NCBI GenBank assembly: GCA_037355855.1
Contig: CM074758.1
Coordinates: forward strand, 3,755,001 to 3,819,000
Source of the DNA: Pseudo-nitzschia pungens
Taxonomy: Eukaryota > Bacillariophyta > Bacillariophyceae > Bacillariales > Bacillariaceae
Reading direction: 5' to 3'
Length of the DNA stretch: 64,000 nucleotides
Positions within the stretch are counted from its first letter, which is position 1; every line of letters begins with the position of its first letter. The notes beneath the pieces are model-generated. The model saw only the letters and a program-made list of their open reading frames with translations. It was not told the DNA's origin and made no database searches. The translations under genes were made by a program, and so were the position numbers. Below, one piece after another: positions 43,262-53,785 of the stretch.

Positions 43262-43442
43262 TCCCGTGCACCAGAATACAGTCATGAGGCCACTCGGGAC
43301 TGGAAATAAGGATACGATTAGCGAGTCTCTGGAATTGCCAATTTCGAGACTGCTGGACCCAATAGCAAATAGACTAATCCATAGAGGCTCACAATTTGCA
43401 TATCACTACTATTCTATTCACTAATAGACCCGGGGTATGGCA

Positions 43443-43726
43443 AGCACTAACACTGTTAGAGCTGTCACCCAAGCAGAATGGAGAGCTCACGATGTTAAAC
43501 AGGGGATGGATGCCTTTGACCAAGCAGTGGAATCCAAGATCGGGGACAAGCTTGAGAACACGAATGTTCAGTTTCAAGACACATATCCCCAACCACCGGA
43601 GGAACTGTTTGAGAACCACCAGGATAGATGGCCAGACAATTCAACCACCATGGCGGAACCAGAGGCTTCTATTCCAGATGTGGAAGACCTCGTCCCCAAA
43701 GGGGTCAGTTACGATGAGTATATCAG
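43443..43726 (+). mobile_element. Copia M1, segment between integrase and RT
   Basis: Begins at the duplicated AGCAC and reads S-T-N-T-V-R-A-V-T-Q-A-E-W, the linker after integrase in diatom copia Pol, then an acidic linker ending DEYIS. Interrupted at 43,727 by a solo LTR. Confidence 0.7.
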
Positions 43727-44078
43727 TGTGACGGGCTGACGTAGGTACCCTACGAGAGGCTCTAAATGAACATTGAATCCCGCATGTGCTCCAATACACA
43801 AGAATATATACGTAATATTCATGTATATATACTGAATATTCAACATACAAGAATACACATACAATTCAAACAAAGATTCCCATGACTCACCGATTATTGA
43901 TATTATGCCCGACGAACATGATTATTGTTCGATCGTTCATTCATTCCATACTCAAGAAATCATTCCCATCTCGTAAAGTATTCAACCATTCTCTTTTATA
44001 ACACAATTTATTAATCTTCAATCTTTAAAATACCTCTATCCCGTATTATTCCGTCTAATTCTACTCTAGACCGTAACA
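43727..44078 (+). mobile_element. Solo LTR in M1, TSD ATCAG
   Basis: 352 bp, TGTGACGGGC...CCGTAACA. Flanked by ATCAG at 43,722-43,726 and 44,079-44,083. Taking it out gives a continuous copia frame (DEYI-S/G-NKV) matching M2 at 61,190. Same length and family as 7,960-8,311. Confidence 0.88.
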
Positions 44079-44516
44079 ATCAGGAACAAGGTCATGATTC
44101 AAAAAGGCGACGAATGACTCAGGTGTACTGTCAAGGCAAGAACTACTGATTTGGATGGCAACCCACTGGGCAAGAGGAACAACAACTTGATACCCAAATG
44201 TATGATTTGCAGCTCCCTGATGGTACGGTGGAGCAGTATACTGCATATATTGTTGCTGAAAACATGTACAGTTTGGTCAATGACGAAGGCCGTATGTTCA
44301 CTCTGCTAGACGAGATCATAGACCACGAGAAAGATGAAACCGCCATTACCAAGCAAGCCGCAAGCAAGGGCAAGCATGGGAAGGTCCGTCCAACTACAAC
44401 CAAGGGATGGAGGCTGCTAGTCAGCTGGAAAGATGGAACCAAATCCTGGTGCAAACTAGGTGACATAAAGGAGTCCTTCCCTGTTGAGGCTGCGCAGTAT
44501 GCTGTTGATAACCAGA
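44079..44516 (+). mobile_element. Copia M1, start of RT region
   Basis: Reads MYDLQLPDGTVEQYTAYIVA, DEIIDHEKDETAITK, WKDGTKSWCKLGDIKESFPV and stops at AAQYAVDNQ with element E. Matches M2 at 61,270-61,640 closely. This is the segment preceding the copia RT core. Confidence 0.75.
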
Positions 44517-44807
44517 TGTGACATGCTAGCGTAGCATGAACCACGATTAAATAATTAACCGAATCCCACATACAGGCCGCCCGGCTTTGAGTATGGGAGC
44601 TGACCGGTGTTTGAATACAAATATTCAAACTGTGCGCCGGACGCTCCAACAATGCATGTGCGCCGTTATTCAAATAGTAGCAAGGCGCGCTCGTGTATAT
44701 TCAAACGTTCATTCAAACGTTTACACGAAAACTGAAATGCTCTTTTAAGAGCTAGCAATTAGTCACTTTTTTAGACCACTCCAATTTTTCTACCTTAGAG
44801 TGTAACA
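44517..44807 (+). repeat. 5' LTR of element E
   Basis: 291 bp, B-family LTR. Contains the stem GCTCTTTTAAGAGC. The leader starts with the palindrome CAGTAATTACTG (44,808-44,819), and TTCAGTACTGAA lies at 44,849-44,860. Confidence 0.9.
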
Positions 44808-44924
44808 CAGTAATTACTGTTTATCTTCAACGTAGGAAAACAGTAGAATTCAGTACTGAACCAAAAACAATCGAATAAACCACCCTTATCCTCAACAACA
44901 GAGGCACGTTGTATCTCCAACAAG

Positions 44925-45989
44925 ATGTCCGGCATCTACAGAGACCCCCCTATCACCTACAAGAGCTCCTTCGATCGAACCAAGCCCAAGCTATTTACAC
45001 TATACAACGTCGATGAGGACCGAACTGACAGCATGAAGGTCCCCCTCTTCACGGAGACCGGAGGACTAGAAGAATTGCTCTTTGTAGAAGAGTCTTTCAG
45101 AAATGCTGCCACCTATCTCCGACTACCAATCAGTATATATCTAACCCACTTCGGACGCTGCCTCACCACAGATGCCCAGAGCAAGTGGAACGACATTATC
45201 AAGGACCCCTTGGATCCCGAAGAATTCCAATATTCCCAAGAGGAAATTGGAGGATACGAGCAAGCATTCATCGACTTCACTCAGCTCTACTGCAATGCCA
45301 AGGATGCAAGAGACATCATGCACACCTATCTCCGAAGCCACGAATGTCGAAAGACGCCATCGGTTACATGCAAGGAACATGCTGAGCGCATTCTTATACT
45401 CATGAAATACACACAAAAACTAGAAGGAAGCAGTGCGCCTCTTTCGAGAGTGGAGAAACTCACCATCCTTCTCCATTCCTTTCCCTCTACATGGATCGAA
45501 AGCTATGGCATGATGCACAGTGGAATCCAAGAGGACACAACAGTCCGCCACATTGTGGATTATATGAGCTGTCACGAGAGACAAGCCAACAAGAAGAGCA
45601 ACAAGAATAACAACAAGCAGCAAACCAAACGCTCGAACAACAACAACAACAACAACAACAACGCCCAAAAGCGCGGCTATAACTCCAACCACAAGGGCAA
45701 CCAGAACAAGAAGAAATCCAACCCCTGTCGGATCCCAGGCCATAATCATGACTGGTCTGAGTGTCCCAAGAACCGGTTCTCCAAGAACTACAACAAAGGC
45801 GCAGGCTCCAGCAACAACCAACCGGAGACCTTCCACGCCAATACAAGAGCCTTGATGATAGCAGGAAGCAACGAGACCTTCCAAGCTCACATGAACGCAG
45901 CGCGCGACGCAGCAATCGAGGCATACCATGCTAATCATGGTGGAAGAACTGAACGGAGCATCGATGGGGAGCTTGTGTGGCTCCCCTGA
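44925..45989 (+). CDS. gag: Gag of element E
   Basis: 354 residues, full length, no stop. Same architecture as B Gag: capsid-like region, poly-Asn/Lys stretch and CRIPGHNHDWSEC. Ends LVWLP-TGA (45,987-45,989); the next codons (GTC TCC GGA GGC TCC) are in frame with Pol. The start ATG is the first after the leader. Confidence 0.9.
   Translation: MSGIYRDPPITYKSSFDRTKPKLFTLYNVDEDRTDSMKVPLFTETGGLEELLFVEESFRNAATYLRLPISIYLTHFGRCLTTDAQSKWNDIIKDPLDPEEFQYSQEEIGGYEQAFIDFTQLYCNAKDARDIMHTYLRSHECRKTPSVTCKEHAERILILMKYTQKLEGSSAPLSRVEKLTILLHSFPSTWIESYGMMHSGIQEDTTVRHIVDYMSCHERQANKKSNKNNNKQQTKRSNNNNNNNNNAQKRGYNSNHKGNQNKKKSNPCRIPGHNHDWSECPKNRFSKNYNKGAGSSNNQPETFHANTRALMIAGSNETFQAHMNAARDAAIEAYHANHGGRTERSIDGELVWLP
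45987..45989 (+). promoter_or_regulatory. Gag-Pol UGA readthrough candidate, element E
   Basis: CTC CCC TGA GTC TCC GGA GGC TCC. Single in-frame stop; the bases from GAGTC to GGCTC could form a small stem with loop TCCGGA overlapping the stop. Confidence 0.6.
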
Positions 45990-48155
45990 GTCTCCGGAGG
46001 CTCCAAGCCCCTAAAACAGAAGCCCCCGGCTTCACTAAAACCAGCAATCACCTTGCCTCCAGCTCCCCGGGAACTGGATGCCAGCACAGCCCTGCTGTCT
46101 GGGATGACGCATGGAGGAGATCTCCCAGATAAAGAGGGGAAGGAACCTACAGGATGGAGTATTCCTGTTGAGCGCTCAGCAACAAAGCCTGCCACAGCAG
46201 CAGCAAAAACGATTGTTCGGAACATCCTACAGGATATATCGAACATGGATACGAATCGAAATCAAACGAATCGATCCAAGGGTACAGACGCAACATCGAT
46301 CACTATCGATCCGAATGAGACAGCAGCAATAAATGGACCAACCTTGTCCCTGGCAAGAAATTGGTCTACCGGTACAGCAAAAAATCTCTATTGCAATCCC
46401 GGAAACTCCAAAGACTACACCAAAGGAGGTGCGTTGGAGCAAAATTATTTAAAGCTACTGTCGACTGCTGGAAATCCAGTGTCGACTGCTGGAAATCCAG
46501 CAGAACAGGCATCCCCGAATAAGAGCAACGTGGCTCCTATTCTGAATACGAGCAACGTGGCTCCTATTCTACTAACCAACATACAGTACATACAAGGCAT
46601 TCCCCTCAAAGCAAGACCACTACTAGCCCTACTAGATAGTGGATCCTCCGGAACTCTAATCAACAAGAGAGCACTACCATTCGGAACCATGCCAACCAGA
46701 AGCAAACACCAAGTCCTAACAACTACAGCGAATGGAAGCTTCGATACGACCGAATACATAGTCATGAAGAACATCAAACTACAGGAGTTTGGCAACTACA
46801 CCATCGACCAACAAGAGGCAAGGCTCTTCCATTCCCCGGACTGCAGATATGATCTGATACTAGGCAGAGACTTCCTTCACCTGGCACAGATCAATCTCCT
46901 ATTCAAAGAAGGCGCAGTACAATGGATGGATAGGACCATTCCCATGAAGGACACTTCCCTATACCACGAGTCAGACTACACCATGCTCATGGAAGAACTA
47001 GAGGACACTGAACTCTTTGCTGATGATATCTCCTTCGCCAATCCATACAAGTCCAAGGTTATATTAGACCGAGCCTACGAAGAAACAGATCCATCGACAG
47101 TCGCACGACAGCAGTCCCACATGTCTGAAGCAGAGCAACGACAGTTCCAAGCAATACTGAACAAGTATCCAAATGTCTTCAATGGAGAACTTGGCAAGTA
47201 CCCACACAAGCAAATCTCTCTAAGACTGAAGCCCGGATCCAAGCCCATCCACAAGAAGCCTTATCCAGTTGCATACAAGAGAGAAGACCTATTCAAAAGG
47301 GAGCTCCAGAATCTTTGTAATGATGGAGTACTCAAGCATTGCACTGGACCGGCAGAATGGGCATTCCCAACCTTCATAGTACCTAAGAAAGATAACAGGG
47401 TACGATGGGTATCAGACTTCAGAGAACTCAACGAACTCCTTGAAAGAAGACCATATCCTATACCAAGGATACAAGATATCATGAACAAGAGAGGCAAGTA
47501 CACTCACTTCACCAAAATTGACTTGTCCATGCAATACTACTGCTTTGAACTAGACGACGCAAGCAAGAAGCTCTGTACCATAGTCACTCCATATGGTTGC
47601 TATGAATATCAGAGACTCCCCATGGGTGTCAAAGTCTCTCCAGATGTTGCCCAGCAACTAATGGAAGATATCCTACAAGACACTGACTGCACTGTCTATA
47701 TTGATGATATTGGAATATGGACTGACGGATCCTTTGACCTCCACATGAAGACTATCGACAAGATCTTAGACCGGCTCAACAAGAATGGGCTCAAATGCAA
47801 CCCCCTCAAGTGTGATTGGGCTGTACAAGAGACTGATTTCCTAGGCTATTGGATGACTCCCACAGCAGTTAAGCCATGGAGGAAGAAGATAGAAGCCATC
47901 CTCCACATGGACCGGCCAAGAACTGTGACCCAAGTCAAGTCTTTCCTCGGTGCAGTAGGTTACTACAGGGATATGTGGCCTCGCAGATCACATGTCTTAG
48001 CTCCTCTATTTGATCTCACAGGGACCTCCAAGAAAACTCCCCAAGCAGCTGCCATCAAAGGCAAGCAAAGGAAAGCCCCTTCAGCTTTCACTTGGGGTCC
48101 TGCTCAAGATAAAGCCTTTCAAGAGATGAAAGCAATGGTGGCAGCAGATGCGCTG
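45990..48155 (+). CDS. pol: Pol of element E, first part
   Basis: Protease ([16 protein letters not shown]), RT ([11 protein letters not shown]) and connection domain, uninterrupted from the Gag TGA to the insertion of F at 48,156. Upstream of the protease it has small tandem duplications (STAGNPVSTAGNP; two copies of NVAPIL) not found in B or F. Confidence 0.88.
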
Positions 48156-48411
48156 TGTTACACTCTAAGGTAGAAAAATTGGAGTAGTAAAAATTGTGAC
48201 TAAAGTTTCGACTCTTAAGCGAGCGTTACGATTTTTATGTGAACGTTTGAATATACAAACGCGCGCCGTGCTTATATTTGAATAACGGCACACATGCATT
48301 GCTGGAGCGTCCGGCGTACAGTTTGAATATTTGTATTCAAACACCGGTCAGCTCGTATGTGGGATTCGGTTAATTATTTAATCGTGCTTCATGCTACGCC
48401 AGCATGTCACA
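48156..48411 (-). repeat. 3' LTR of element F
   Basis: 256 bp, TGTTACACTC...ATGTCACA on the plus strand; identical to 53,530-53,785. The sequence before it on the minus strand (ATCATGAGGCACTA) is only weakly purine-rich. Confidence 0.93.
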
Positions 48412-48442
48412 TAGTGCCTCATGATTAGACGAAGCCTACTTA

Positions 48443-51400
48443 CTAAGTTGACCAATGAATGGTCGTCGACTCCGACTCTGGCTCCTTGTAAGGGGTCAGC
48501 TTCCGGATGTTCACTGTTTCGGCTACTGAAGGAGCTTTCTGCAGTTTCACTGTACCATTGTCGTTGACTTGTACAATCGTAAAAGGACCTGTTCTTCGGG
48601 GCTGTAGCTTGTCCGGGTCTGGCTCTTGCAACCATACTTTGTCATTGCTTCTGAAGGTATGTTCTATTCTCTTGGCGTTGTCCCGGAGCAGGGCCTTGTT
48701 AATTCCCTGTTGTCGGAGCTGTTGGAGCGCCAACAGGTTGGAGGTTAGTGGCAGATCTATCATCATGTCCCTGTTGAAGACCAGGGATCCTGGAGATGCT
48801 TGTAAGGAGGTGCTGACTGCACATCGCGAGGCATGCATGCATGTTGCTAGGGCATTATCCATAAGCTGAGTGGCTGTGGCGTTGGCTTGTGGGGGGTTGA
48901 CATGTACTAGAACGCGTAGGATATCAGCCACTGTGTGATCGACTCGCTCGCATATGGCATTAGCTTGTGGATTCTTCACTGTAGTGGGGACTGACTGGAC
49001 TCCATACTGTTTGAGGGTTAGTTGGAACTCAGCCCCTAGGAATTCACCACCATTGTCGTGGATACATCTGTTTGGTCTAGGATATCTTGAGAGCCAGCAG
49101 TTCTTGAATTGATCAGAGACATGCTGAGAAGATTTGTCTCTGATCCGGATGATTTCGAGAAGGTTGGTAACTGGATCAATGCAGGTGAGGGCCTTGAAGT
49201 TGTAGATCTTGTTTTGAGCTGTAATTTTCCAGGGACCTATAAGGTCCACATGGACTTCATCGAAGGGAGATATTGGCGCTTCTTTGGGAGGAAGCTTCCC
49301 ATATTTAGCTTGCCTGCTCTTGTATTGGATGCAATCATCAGGGCAAATGTAGGACTTGCATAAGTTGGACAGGTTGTCTGCGTAGAAGCGAGCTGATATA
49401 GTCTTATATAATCTGGTGGATCCACAATGACCCAACAGGAGATGATACCATTTGATGGTATCATTCGTAAGAGAGCTTGGTATATAAATTCTCCAATTAT
49501 CTGGATTGGATTGGTTGGCATAGCAAAGGATGTTATTGCCTTGTAATTCTTGGTAGAAGAATGCTTTGGATTGGATCTTGAACTTGACAGTCGGGTCCTT
49601 CTGCTGATGGAGGTATATCTTGTTATAGTTAACCGGGCATTCTAAGTCTTGGGTGTTTGGTAGGTTGACTAGACACTCATTGTTCAGCAAACAAGAGTAT
49701 AACTCCTGGTCTGCGTCATTGCATAAGTGCTGGAATAGATTTGGGAACTCTGCTAGAAACAGGTCTTCATCTTGCTTGGGGACTTCAAGTTTCAAAAAAT
49801 CGATAAGAGTGCCCTTACCAAGGGCTTCTTTCTTCCCCACTGTAGGTGGATCCATCCGGGGGAGTCTGGAGAAGGCATCTGCGAGAACATTCTTCTTGCC
49901 TTCAACATAGGTGAGGTTAACACCGAATTCTTCTAGGAATAGTCGCCACCGGAGGACTCGTTGGACTGAAAGGGTCCTGAATGTAAGGTTCTTGTGGTCG
50001 GTGTATACGTTGATAACACCACCAAGTAGCATCTTCCGGTACTCTTTGCAACAGAGTACAATTGCTAGGAGTTCTTTCTCCATCGTAGTATAGTTCTTCT
50101 GGGCATCAGATAGTTTCTTGGACCAGTATGCAATGGGCTTGCCATCTTGTAGTATGGCAGCACCGAGTTGTAGGTCGGAGGCATCAGTATACAGTTCAAA
50201 GGGCTTGTTAAGGTCTGGGTAGGTGTTCAGCGCATCTGCTGCCACCATTGCTTTCATCTCTTGAAAGGCTTTATCTTGAGCAGGACCCCAAGTGAAAGCT
50301 GAAGGAGCTTTCCTTTGCTTGCCCTTGATGGCAGCTGCTTGGGGAGTCTTCTTGGGGGTCCCTGTGATATCAAATAAAGGAGCTAAGACGTGCGATCTGC
50401 GAGGCCACATGTCCCTGTAATATCCTACAGCGCCTAGGAAGGACTTGACTTGGGTCACAGTTCTTGGTCGGTCCATGTGTAGGATGGCTTCTATCTTCTT
50501 CCTCCATGGTTTAACTGCCGTCGGAGTCATCCAGTATCCAAGGAAGTCAGTTTCTTGTACAGCCCAATCACATTTGAGTGGGTTGCATTTGAGTCCATTT
50601 TGGTTGAGCTGGTCTAGGATCTTGTCTATGGTCTTCATGTGGAGATCGAAGGAGCCATTGGTCCAAATGCCAATATCATCAATATAAACAGTGCAGTCAG
50701 TGTCTTGTAGGATATCTTCCATTAGTTGCTGGGCAACATCTGGAGAGACTTTGACACCCATGGGGAGTCTTTGATACTCATAGCAACCATATGGCGTCAC
50801 TATGGTACATAGTTTCTTGCTTGCATCATCCAGTTCAAAGCAGTAGTATTGCATGGACAAGTCAATCTTGGTGAAGTGAGTGTACTTGCCGCGCTTGTTC
50901 ATGATATCTTGTATCCTTGGTATGGGGTATGGTCGGCGCTCAAGGAGTTCATTCAGTTCTCTGAAGTCTGATACCCATCTAACTCTGTTGTCTTTCTTTG
51001 GGACAATAAAGGTAGGGAATGCCCATTCAGCCGGTCCAGTACAACGCTTGAGGACTCCATCATTACAAAGATTCTGGAGTTCCCTTTTGAATAGGTCTTC
51101 TCGCTTGTATGCAACTGGATAAGGCTTCTTGTGGATGGGCTTGGATCCGGGCTTTAGTCTTAGAGAGATTTGCTTGTGTGGGTACTTGCCGAGTTCTCCA
51201 TTGAAGACGTTAGGGTACTTGTTGAGTATTGCTTGGAACTGCTGCTGCTCTTGCTTGGACATGTGGACCTGCTGCTGTGCCACTGTCGATGGATCTGTTT
51301 CTTGATAGGCTCTGTCTAAGATAACCTTGGACTTGTATGGATTGGCGAAGGAGGGATCATCAGCAAAGAGTTCGGCGTCTTCTAGTTCTTCCATGAGCAT

Positions 51401-52351
51401 GGTGTAGTCTGACTCGTGGTATAAGGAGGTATCCTTCATGGGAATAGTTCTATCCATCCATTGTACGGCGCCTTCTTTGAATAGGAGATTGATCTGTGCC
51501 AGGTGGAGGAAGTCTCTGCCTAGTATAAGATCATATCTGCAGCCGGGGGAATGGAAGAGTCTTGCCTCTTGTAGGTCGATAGTGTAGTTGCCAAACTCTT
51601 GTAGCTTGATATTCTTCATGATGACATATTCTGTAGTATCGAAGCTGCCATTGGCTGTAGTAGTTAGGACTTGGTGCTTGCTTCGTAGTGGCATTGTGCC
51701 AAATGGTAGTGCTCTTTTGTTGATTAGAGTTCCGGAGGATCCACTATCTAGTAGCGCTAGTAGTGGTCTTGCTTTTAGGGGAATGCCTTGTATGAACTGT
51801 ATATTGGTTAGTAGAATAGGAGCCACGTTGCTCTTATTCATTGTAGTTTTTGCTGTATTTTTGGTTGTATTTCCAGCAGTCGACAGTAGCTTTAAATAAT
51901 TTTGCTCCAACGCACCTCCTTTGGTGTAGTCTTTGGAGTTTCCGGGATTGCAATAGAGATTTTTTGCTGTACCGGTAGACCAATTTCTTGCCAGGGACAA
52001 GGTTGGTCCATTTATTGCTGCTGTCTCATTCGGATCGATAGTGATCGATGTTGCGTCTGTACCCTTGGATCGATTCGTTTGATTTCGATTCGTATCCTTG
52101 TTCGATATATCCTGTAGGATGTTCCGAACAATCGTTTTTGCTGCTGTGGTAGCAGGCTTTGCTAAGCTTTCAACAGGAATACTCCATCCTGTAGGTTCCT
52201 TCCCCTTTTTATCTGGGAGATCTCCTCCATGCGTCATCCCAGACAGCAGGGCTGTGCTGGCATCCAGTTCCCGGGGAGCTGGAGGCAAGGTGATTGCTGG
52301 GTTTAGTGAAGCCGGGGGCTTCTTTTTGAGAGGCTTGGAGCCTCCGGAGAC
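48443..52351 (-). CDS. pol: Pol of element F: protease, RT, RNase H, integrase
   Basis: About 1,300 codons after the Gag UGA, with no ATG until GMTHGGDLP, so it is most likely made as Gag-Pol by readthrough. Counting from PPAPREL as residues 3-9: protease DSG at 181-183; RT 400-650 with YIDD at 535-538; RNase H D702, E739, D764, D804; integrase zinc domain H949, H954, then cysteines at 977, 982 and 986 with CX3C spacing; catalytic D1015, D1078, E1114 (exact DD35E); GPF module 1234-1236. No chromodomain. One oddity is ERVDHT where E and B have ERVHHT. Confidence 0.92.
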   Translation of the reverse strand, partial: VSGGSKPLKKKPPASLNPAITLPPAPRELDASTALLSGMTHGGDLPDKKGKEPTGWSIPVESLAKPATTAAKTIVRNILQDISNKDTNRNQTNRSKGTDATSITIDPNETAAINGPTLSLARNWSTGTAKNLYCNPGNSKDYTKGGALEQNYLKLLSTAGNTTKNTAKTTMNKSNVAPILLTNIQFIQGIPLKARPLLALLDSGSSGTLINKRALPFGTMPLRSKHQVLTTTANGSFDTTEYVIMKNIKLQEFGNYTIDLQEARLFHSPGCRYDLILGRDFLHLAQINLLFKEGAVQWMDRTIPMKDTSLYHESDYTMLMEELEDAELFADDPSFANPYKSKVILDRAYQETDPSTVAQQQVHMSKQEQQQFQAILNKYPNVFNGELGKYPHKQISLRLKPGSKPIHKKPYPVAYKREDLFKRELQNLCNDGVLKRCTGPAEWAFPTFIVPKKDNRVRWVSDFRELNELLERRPYPIPRIQDIMNKRGKYTHFTKIDLSMQYYCFELDDASKKLCTIVTPYGCYEYQRLPMGVKVSPDVAQQLMEDILQDTDCTVYIDDIGIWTNGSFDLHMKTIDKILDQLNQNGLKCNPLKCDWAVQETDFLGYWMTPTAVKPWRKKIEAILHMDRPRTVTQVKSFLGAVGYYRDMWPRRSHVLAPLFDITGTPKKTPQAAAIKGKQRKAPSAFTWGPAQDKAFQEMKAMVAADALNTYPDLNKPFELYTDASDLQLGAAILQDGKPIAYWSKKLSDAQKNYTTMEKELLAIVLCCKEYRKMLLGGVINVYTDHKNLTFRTLSVQRVLRWRLFLEEFGVNLTYVEGKKNVLADAFSRLPRMDPPTVGKKEALGKGTLIDFLKLEVPKQDEDLFLAEFPNLFQHLCNDADQELYSCLLNNECLVNLPNTQDLECPVNYNKIYLHQQKDPTVKFKIQSKAFFYQELQGNNILCYANQSNPDNWRIYIPSSLTNDTIKWYHLLLGHCGSTRLYKTISARFYADNLSNLCKSYICPDDCIQYKSRQAKYGKLPPKEAPISPFDEVHVDLIGPWKITAQNKIYNFKALTCIDPVTNLLEIIRIRDKSSQHVSDQFKNCWLSRYPRPNRCIHDNGGEFLGAEFQLTLKQYGVQSVPTTVKNPQANAICERVDHTVADILRVLVHVNPPQANATATQLMDNALATCMHASRCAVSTSLQASPGSLVFNRDMMIDLPLTSNLLALQQLRQQGINKALLRDNAKRIEHTFRSNDKVWLQEPDPDKLQPRRTGPFTIVQVNDNGTVKLQKAPSVAETVNIRKLTPYKEPESESTTIHWST

Positions 52352-52354
52352 TCA
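52352..52354 (-). promoter_or_regulatory. Gag-Pol UGA readthrough candidate, element F
   Basis: CTC CCC TGA GTC TCC GGA GGC on the minus strand, identical context to E. Single in-frame stop in an otherwise intact element. Confidence 0.65.
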
Positions 52355-53413
52355 GGGGAGCCAAACAAGTTCCCCATCGATGCTCCTTTCAGTTCTTCCA
52401 CCATGATTAGCATGGTACGCCTCGATTGCTGCGTCGCGTGCTGCGTTCATGTGGGCTTGGAAGGTCTCGTTGCTTCCTGCTATCATCAAAGCTCTCGTAT
52501 TGGCGTGGAAGGTCTCCGGTTGGTTGTTATTGGAGCCTGAGCCTTTGTTGTAGTTCTTGGAGAACCGGTTCTTGGGACACTCAGACCAGTCATGATTGTG
52601 GCCTGGGATCCGACAGGGATTGGATTTCTTCTTGTTCTGGTTTCCTTTGTGGTTGGAATTATAGTTGCGCTTCCGGGCATTGTTGTTATTGTTGTTGTTG
52701 TTGTTCGGGCGTTTTTGTTGTTTGTTGTTATTCTTGTTGCTCTTCTTGTTGGCTTGCCTCTCGTGACAACTCATATAATCCACAATGTGGCGGACTGTTG
52801 TGTCCTCTTGGATTCCACTGTGCATCATGCCATAACTTTCAATCCATGTTGAAGGGAATGAATGGAGGAGGATTGTGAGTTTCTCCACTCTGGAGAGGGG
52901 CGCGCTGCTTCCTTCTAGTTTCTGTGTGTATTTCATGAGGATAAGGATGCGTTCGGCGTGTTCCTTGCATGTAACTGATGGTGTCTTTCGACAGTCGTGG
53001 CTTCGGAGGTAGGTGTGCATGATGTCTCTTGCATCCTTGGCATTGCAGTAGAGCTGAGTGAAGTCAATGAATGCTTGCTCGTATCCCCCAATTTCGTCTT
53101 GGGAGTATTGGAATTCTTTGGGATCCAAAGGGTCCTTAATCATGTCATTCCATTTGCTCTGGGCATCTGTGGTGAGGCAGCGTCCGAAGTGGGTTAGGTA
53201 GATGCTGATTGGTAGCCGGAGATAGTTGGCAGCATTTCTGAAAGACTCTTCTACAAAGAGCAATTCTTCTAGCCCTCCGGTCTCCGTGAAGAGGGGGACC
53301 TTCATGCTGTCGGTTCGGTCCTCGTCGACGTTGTACAGAGTAAACAGCTTGGGCTTGGTGCGATCGAAGGAGCTCTTGTAGGTGATGGGGGGGTCTCTGT
53401 AGATACCGGACAT
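52352..53413 (-). CDS. gag: Gag of element F
   Basis: 353 residues, intact, ATG at 53,413. Contains YKSSFDRTKPKLFTLYNVDE, CLTTDAQSKWNDMIKDPLD, VEKLTILLHSFPSTWIESYG, the Asn-rich basic tract and CRIPGHNHDWSEC. Ends LVWLP-TGA at 52,352-52,354. The frame continues into Pol without a further stop, 375 codons from the Gag start to the TTG that begins PPAPRELD. Confidence 0.92.
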   Translation of the reverse strand: MSGIYRDPPITYKSSFDRTKPKLFTLYNVDEDRTDSMKVPLFTETGGLEELLFVEESFRNAANYLRLPISIYLTHFGRCLTTDAQSKWNDMIKDPLDPKEFQYSQDEIGGYEQAFIDFTQLYCNAKDARDIMHTYLRSHDCRKTPSVTCKEHAERILILMKYTQKLEGSSAPLSRVEKLTILLHSFPSTWIESYGMMHSGIQEDTTVRHIVDYMSCHERQANKKSNKNNNKQQKRPNNNNNNNNNARKRNYNSNHKGNQNKKKSNPCRIPGHNHDWSECPKNRFSKNYNKGSGSNNNQPETFHANTRALMIAGSNETFQAHMNAARDAAIEAYHANHGGRTERSIDGELVWLP

Positions 53414-53529
53414 CTTGTTGGAGATACAACGTGCCTCTGTTGTTGAGGATAAGGGTTGTTTATTCGATTGTTTTGGTTCAGTACTGAGTTCTACTGTTTT
53501 CCTACGTTGAAGATAAACAGTAATTACTG

Positions 53530-53785
53530 TGTTACACTCTAAGGTAGAAAAATTGGAGTAGTAAAAATTGTGACTAAAGTTTCGACTCTTAAGCGAGCGT
53601 TACGATTTTTATGTGAACGTTTGAATATACAAACGCGCGCCGTGCTTATATTTGAATAACGGCACACATGCATTGCTGGAGCGTCCGGCGTACAGTTTGA
53701 ATATTTGTATTCAAACACCGGTCAGCTCGTATGTGGGATTCGGTTAATTATTTAATCGTGCTTCATGCTACGCCAGCATGTCACA
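53530..53785 (-). repeat. 5' LTR of element F
   Basis: 256 bp, identical to the 3' LTR. On the minus strand it is followed directly by the palindrome CAGTAATTACTG (53,518-53,529). Confidence 0.93.

Larger units (their letters stand above)
17968..43442 (+). mobile_element. Gypsy-type LTR retrotransposon A, decayed and interrupted
   Basis: LTRs at 17,968-18,140 and 43,262-43,442, with TGCCAT/ATGGCA ends on the 5' copy; the target AGCAC is duplicated at 17,963-17,967 and 43,443-43,447. Rejoining the flanks at the duplication restores the copia reading frame. Order inside: leader, gag, protease, RT, RNase H, then (after insertion of B) integrase, split by insertion D. PR-RT-RH-IN order makes it Ty3/gypsy. 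It carries frameshifts, four in-frame TGA codons in RT/RNase H and an internal deletion in integrase, so it is dead. Confidence 0.85.
48156..53785 (-). mobile_element. Intact gypsy-type element F (B family), 5,630 bp
   Basis: Two 256-bp LTRs (48,156-48,411 and 53,530-53,785) that I find identical base by base. Target CGCTG duplicated at 48,151-48,155 and 53,786-53,790. Gag and Pol frames are complete and undamaged, joined by one TGA. It is the youngest insertion in the nest and looks competent to move. Confidence 0.93.

Noticed and set aside
43727..44078. Counting this LTR as the 3' LTR of element A
   Set aside because: It has its own duplication (ATCAG), a different sequence and length, and lies outside A's AGCAC boundary.
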